From contig SFCY01000091.1 in NCBI GenBank assembly GCA_004558865.1, forward strand, positions 1-9,060: a stretch of DNA of 9,060 bases, written 5' to 3'. The stretch comes from Bacteroidales bacterium. GTDB lineage: Bacteria; Bacteroidota; Bacteroidia; Bacteroidales; Bacteroidaceae. The position numbers and the translations under genes were made by a program. Shown one piece after another: positions 7,023 to 9,060 of the stretch. The notes under the pieces were generated by a model. It worked only from the letters and a program-made list of their open reading frames with translations. It was not told the origin of the DNA and did not search any database. The first letter of the stretch is position 1; every line of letters begins with the position of its first letter.

Positions 7023-7397
7023 TCAGGGGGCGAGCCGCTTGATCCGCCACTCGTACTTCTTGAGCAGCGTGTGGGCGCGGATGCCCTCGCGGCGACACGC
7101 CATGAGCGCAAAGGTGTAGATGTTTTGCGGACGGTGGATGTGGAAGCGGTCGCAGACGATGGTGCACACGCGCGAGAAGGGCAGCGGCACGCCGCTGTCG
7201 TCGGTGATTCGATTGTTGTAGTAGGTGCGGTAGGCCATCTCAAAGAGGTCCGACTTGGAACCCCTCCAACGCTTGCGCACCTCGTCGCTCGCGCGGAGCA
7301 GCCTGTCGAAGTCGGCATACATTTGCTCTTTGGCCAAGGCGGTGGTGTCGTTTGTGGGAATGGAGTCGACGTGTGACTCGATCATAAAGTCTGTCAT
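7023..7397 (-). CDS. Conserved-looking hypothetical protein, 124 residues
   Basis: This is a small, soluble, basic protein with no signal peptide or membrane segment. The first 25 residues look disordered. From about residue 27 onward it appears helical, with segments ADFDRLLRASDEVRKRW (28-44), SDLFEMAYRTYYNN (49-62) and a C-terminal stretch rich in Arg, His and Lys (83-121). The spacing of hydrophobic residues in 72-115 could allow a helix-turn-helix or other nucleic-acid-binding fold, but no signature is clear. The ATG at 7397 was chosen, with an alternative at 7385. It stands alone, converging on the exported-protein pair and diverging from argR, with a -7-like box at 7478-7485. Codon use looks native. 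I do not recognise the family. Confidence 0.65.
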   Translation of the reverse strand: MTDFMIESHVDSIPTNDTTALAKEQMYADFDRLLRASDEVRKRWRGSKSDLFEMAYRTYYNNRITDDSGVPLPFSRVCTIVCDRFHIHRPQNIYTFALMACRREGIRAHTLLKKYEWRIKRLAP

Positions 7398-7477
7398 TGA
7401 TAGTGTTTTTTAAGGTTCGTCGCGCCGCCGGCTGCTAAGGACACCGCGGCGCCATGCTTTTTGTGTGGTGGATAGTG

Positions 7478-7485
7478 CAAAGGTA
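7478..7485 (-). promoter_or_regulatory. Putative -7 box of the 124-residue gene
   Basis: On the minus strand this reads TACCTTTG, matching TAnnTTTG, about 80 bases before the start codon. TTG triplets upstream sit 13 and 26 bases away, neither ideal. The -33 area is instead covered by a GGGCGCA-N16-TGCGCCC dyad. Confidence 0.35.
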
Positions 7486-7690
7486 GTCTCCACGGGCGCA
7501 ACCCTGCTGCACAATATGCGCCCTAAAGTTAAAGATGAAGCCTTTGGCATGATGCCGCCGATTACGTGCGGAAAAGCCCAATTGTAGTTGCGAAGAGGCC
7601 GATTGGCAGTATATATTAAGTGTTTCGCCCCAACAAAGTGGCTTTTTGCTTAAAATTCATCAATTTGAGTGGCATTTTTGGCCACTTTTC

Positions 7691-7721
7691 TTGGGTATGA
7701 AATAATTTATCAGTAAATTTG
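7691..7721 (+). promoter_or_regulatory. Putative argR promoter
   Basis: TTG at 7691-7693 and TAAATTTG at 7714-7721 are separated by 20 bases and fit the Bacteroidetes -33/-7 pattern well. The predicted start of transcription is near 7728, only about 16 bases before the argR ATG. Confidence 0.55.
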
Positions 7722-7735
7722 CATCACTTTAAAGG

Positions 7736-7750
7736 TGAATAAAGATGCAA
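7736..7750. promoter_or_regulatory. Candidate ARG box overlapping the argR start codon
   Basis: The 15 bases TGAATAAAGATGCAA differ at one position from the core of the Bacillus subtilis ARG box as I recall it (TGAATAAAAATKCAA). They also keep most of the E. coli TGAAT-N4-ATTCA dyad. The site spans the argR ATG at 7745 and lies just after the predicted transcription start, a suitable place for autorepression. Part of the match is forced by the coding sequence. Confidence 0.45.
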
Positions 7751-8278
7751 AAGAAAAGGAAGAGCAAACAAGAGAGACTTGCAATTCTGAGAATGTTGAT
7801 TTCCAGCAAAGAGATTCATTCGCAACAGGATTTGCTTGATTTGTTGGCAAAAGAGAGAATTCGGGTGACACAGGCCACGTTGAGCCGCGACTTGAAGCAG
7901 CTCAAGGTGGCCAAGGCAGCGAGCATGAACGGTGATTACGTCTACGTGCTTCCCAACGAGACCATGTACAAGCGGGTAACAGACCCGGTGAAGGCCAACC
8001 AGATGTTGCGCCAGTCGGGGATCTTGGGCATCAACTTCACGGGCCTCTTGGGAGTGATCAAGACGCGCCCGGGCTACGCAAGCGCCATCGCCTACGACAT
8101 CGACAGGTCCAACAGGCCACAGATTATCGGCACCATAGCCGGCGACGACACCATATTCATCGCCCTCAGGGAGGACACCGACATCAACCTGCTCACCCAC
8201 CAGCTATTGGAGGAGCACGAGGATGGGATGGCTCTCAAGGAAGACAAGGGGTCGGATGCTGGCACAGGCGACGAATAA
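7745..8278 (+). CDS. argR: Arginine repressor ArgR
   Basis: The protein is 177 residues. An N-terminal winged helix-turn-helix (about 7-60) carries VTQATLSRDLKQL, with S47 and R48 in the recognition helix. The C-terminal domain contains GTIAGDDT (129-136), where D134 and D135 bind arginine and support hexamer formation. ArgR binds arginine and represses biosynthetic or activates catabolic operons. The usual length is about 150-160 residues; the surplus is an acidic, probably disordered tail after residue 157. No arginine biosynthesis gene is in the window, so its targets lie elsewhere. A Bacteroidetes-type promoter and an ARG-box-like operator over the start codon suggest autoregulation. The next gene, a PspC-domain protein, follows after 42 bases and may be cotranscribed. 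Confidence 0.93.
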   Translation: MQKKRKSKQERLAILRMLISSKEIHSQQDLLDLLAKERIRVTQATLSRDLKQLKVAKAASMNGDYVYVLPNETMYKRVTDPVKANQMLRQSGILGINFTGLLGVIKTRPGYASAIAYDIDRSNRPQIIGTIAGDDTIFIALREDTDINLLTHQLLEEHEDGMALKEDKGSDAGTGDE

Positions 8279-8320
8279 TGAGGGGCATCGCCCTATACCT
8301 ATTATATATATAAGGCGGAC

Positions 8321-8509
8321 ATGGAGAAGAAACGATTCTACCGCTCATACGACAGGATGTTGGGCGGCGTTTGTGGGGGCATTGCCGAATATTTTGACAT
8401 CGACCCCACATTGGTGAGGCTGGCCTACGTGGTGCTTACCTTTGGCACGGCTTTCAGCGGCATCATCGTGTACCTGCTGCTGTGGATCATCATGCCCGAG
8501 AGGCGTTGA
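8321..8509 (+). CDS. Small PspC-domain membrane protein
   Basis: The 62-residue protein is essentially one PspC domain: RMLGGVCGGIAEYFDIDPTL (12-31), then one hydrophobic segment (about 32-56) and the typical IIMPERR end. In enterobacteria PspC is an inner-membrane sensor of the phage-shock response. Stand-alone single-domain versions are common in Bacteroidetes, and their role in envelope stress is inferred. Starting at 8321 gives exactly the domain. It lies 42 bases after argR in the same direction, with an AT-rich ATTATATATATAA stretch in between that might hold its own promoter. The order of argR and this gene has no obvious functional meaning. Confidence 0.9.
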   Translation: MEKKRFYRSYDRMLGGVCGGIAEYFDIDPTLVRLAYVVLTFGTAFSGIIVYLLLWIIMPERR

Positions 8510-8704
8510 GCTGAACCCTTTCCACAATCGATTCCGTTTTCGCCTATGGGCCGCAAGGCGGCGCATGCGTTGGGACGTTCCCGTCTCAACAGGATTGTTT
8601 ATTTGCCTAAGGCAGCGACAGTGAAGAACCACTCCCCGTCCCAAAGGCCATCCCAACCCAAAGGCCTTTCTTTCCCCCCCCCGTTCAAGAGTAGCGCAGC
8701 GCGG

Positions 8705-9060
8705 GGCACAGCGGATATTTTCCGTGGATTCATGGTAAGTTTATATGTAAAGGGGAAGGAAAATAGTCGTGTCCAGGCTTACGCTCCTACCGGAGCTATG
8801 GGTCTGAAGCGGTGGGGTGGCCTTACGAGCAAGCTCGACGGCCTCCCCACCGCTTCAGCCCCACACCTTTGGTGGCAAGCCTGCCCATGACAAAAATCGC
8901 TATCGCGTAAAATTGCGCCCTAACGCATAAAATTCTACGGCGGAAAGCTTCAAGTCAAGGCTTTCCAAACCGCTTTTGGGCAGATGCAAGGATGGGCTGA
9001 TTTTATGCGCCTTTGGCGCAATTTTATGCCCAGGCAATTTTCGTCATGGACAGGCTTTAC
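8705..9060 (+). repeat. Dispersed structured repeat, copy B (most complete)
   Basis: Three modules follow one another. First, 8705-8768 matches 5076-5139 with three substitutions. Second, 8799-8863 forms the long hairpin also present at 8-72. Third, 8877-8933 and 9000-9057 are inverted copies of each other with conserved blocks such as CCATGAC, TAAAATTGCGCC and CGCATAAAAT, separated by 66 bases. A tight TGCGCC-TTT-GGCGCA hairpin sits in the right arm. The element may continue past the window. It lies about 200 bases downstream of the PspC gene. No transposase or target-site duplication is visible. Confidence 0.85.

Larger units (their letters stand above)
7398..7744. other. Intergenic region between the 124-residue gene and argR
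   Basis: This 347-base divergent region holds a -7-like box for the minus-strand gene, a GGGCGCA/TGCGCCC dyad (7494-7523), a set of AGTGGC repeats (7635-7690), and the argR promoter and operator candidate. No further gene is visible. Confidence 0.6.

Noticed and set aside
8542..8570. ATG-G-GCCGC-AAG-GCGGC-G-CAT hairpin after the PspC gene as a terminator
   Set aside because: It has a short interrupted stem and no T tract; too weak to list as a terminator.
8674..8682. Run of nine C bases as a phase-variation tract
   Set aside because: It lies in non-coding sequence before the repeat, not in a gene or between promoter elements, so there is no sign that it switches anything.

Overview
This window looks like chromosomal DNA from a Bacteroidales bacterium, most likely Prevotellaceae with a fairly high GC content. 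The evidence is the protein families present, the A-rich translation starts without clear Shine-Dalgarno sequences, and several promoter-like sites matching the Bacteroidetes pattern (TTG about 20 bases before TAnnTTTG). The genus is inference. No tRNA, rRNA, CRISPR array or transposase was seen.

Layout. Positions 1-203 hold a copy of a dispersed non-coding repeat cut by the window edge. On the minus strand, a 106-residue DUF59 / MIP18-type iron-sulfur assembly protein (987-1307) and an LpxH-type lipid A phosphatase (216-980) lie six bases apart as one operon. A second minus-strand operon (1514-4604) encodes a GlpQ-like glycerophosphodiester phosphodiesterase lipoprotein followed by an outer-membrane porin of the OprO/OprP type. 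The likely combined role is release and import of phosphate or phosphorylated compounds. A 695-base gap (4605-5299) carries divergent promoters, a 64-base piece of the dispersed repeat and what may be the last 30-odd codons of a decayed gene.

On the plus strand, two tandem paralogous exported proteins of unknown function (5300-6010 and 6079-6900) share an RFSVN.DGS.RHLLN motif. A 14-base-pair terminator hairpin separates them from a convergent 124-residue unknown protein (7023-7397, minus). ArgR (7745-8278, plus) follows, with a good Bacteroidetes promoter and an ARG-box-like sequence across its own start codon. A 62-residue PspC-domain membrane protein (8321-8509) comes next.

The right end (8705-9060) holds the most complete copy of the dispersed repeat. 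It contains a 64-base leader also found at 5076, a long hairpin shared with positions 1-72 in which one base pair has covaried, and two ~57-base arms in inverted orientation. This modular structured element is the least explained feature of the window and the best candidate for something undescribed. The genes themselves belong mostly to housekeeping and envelope families.
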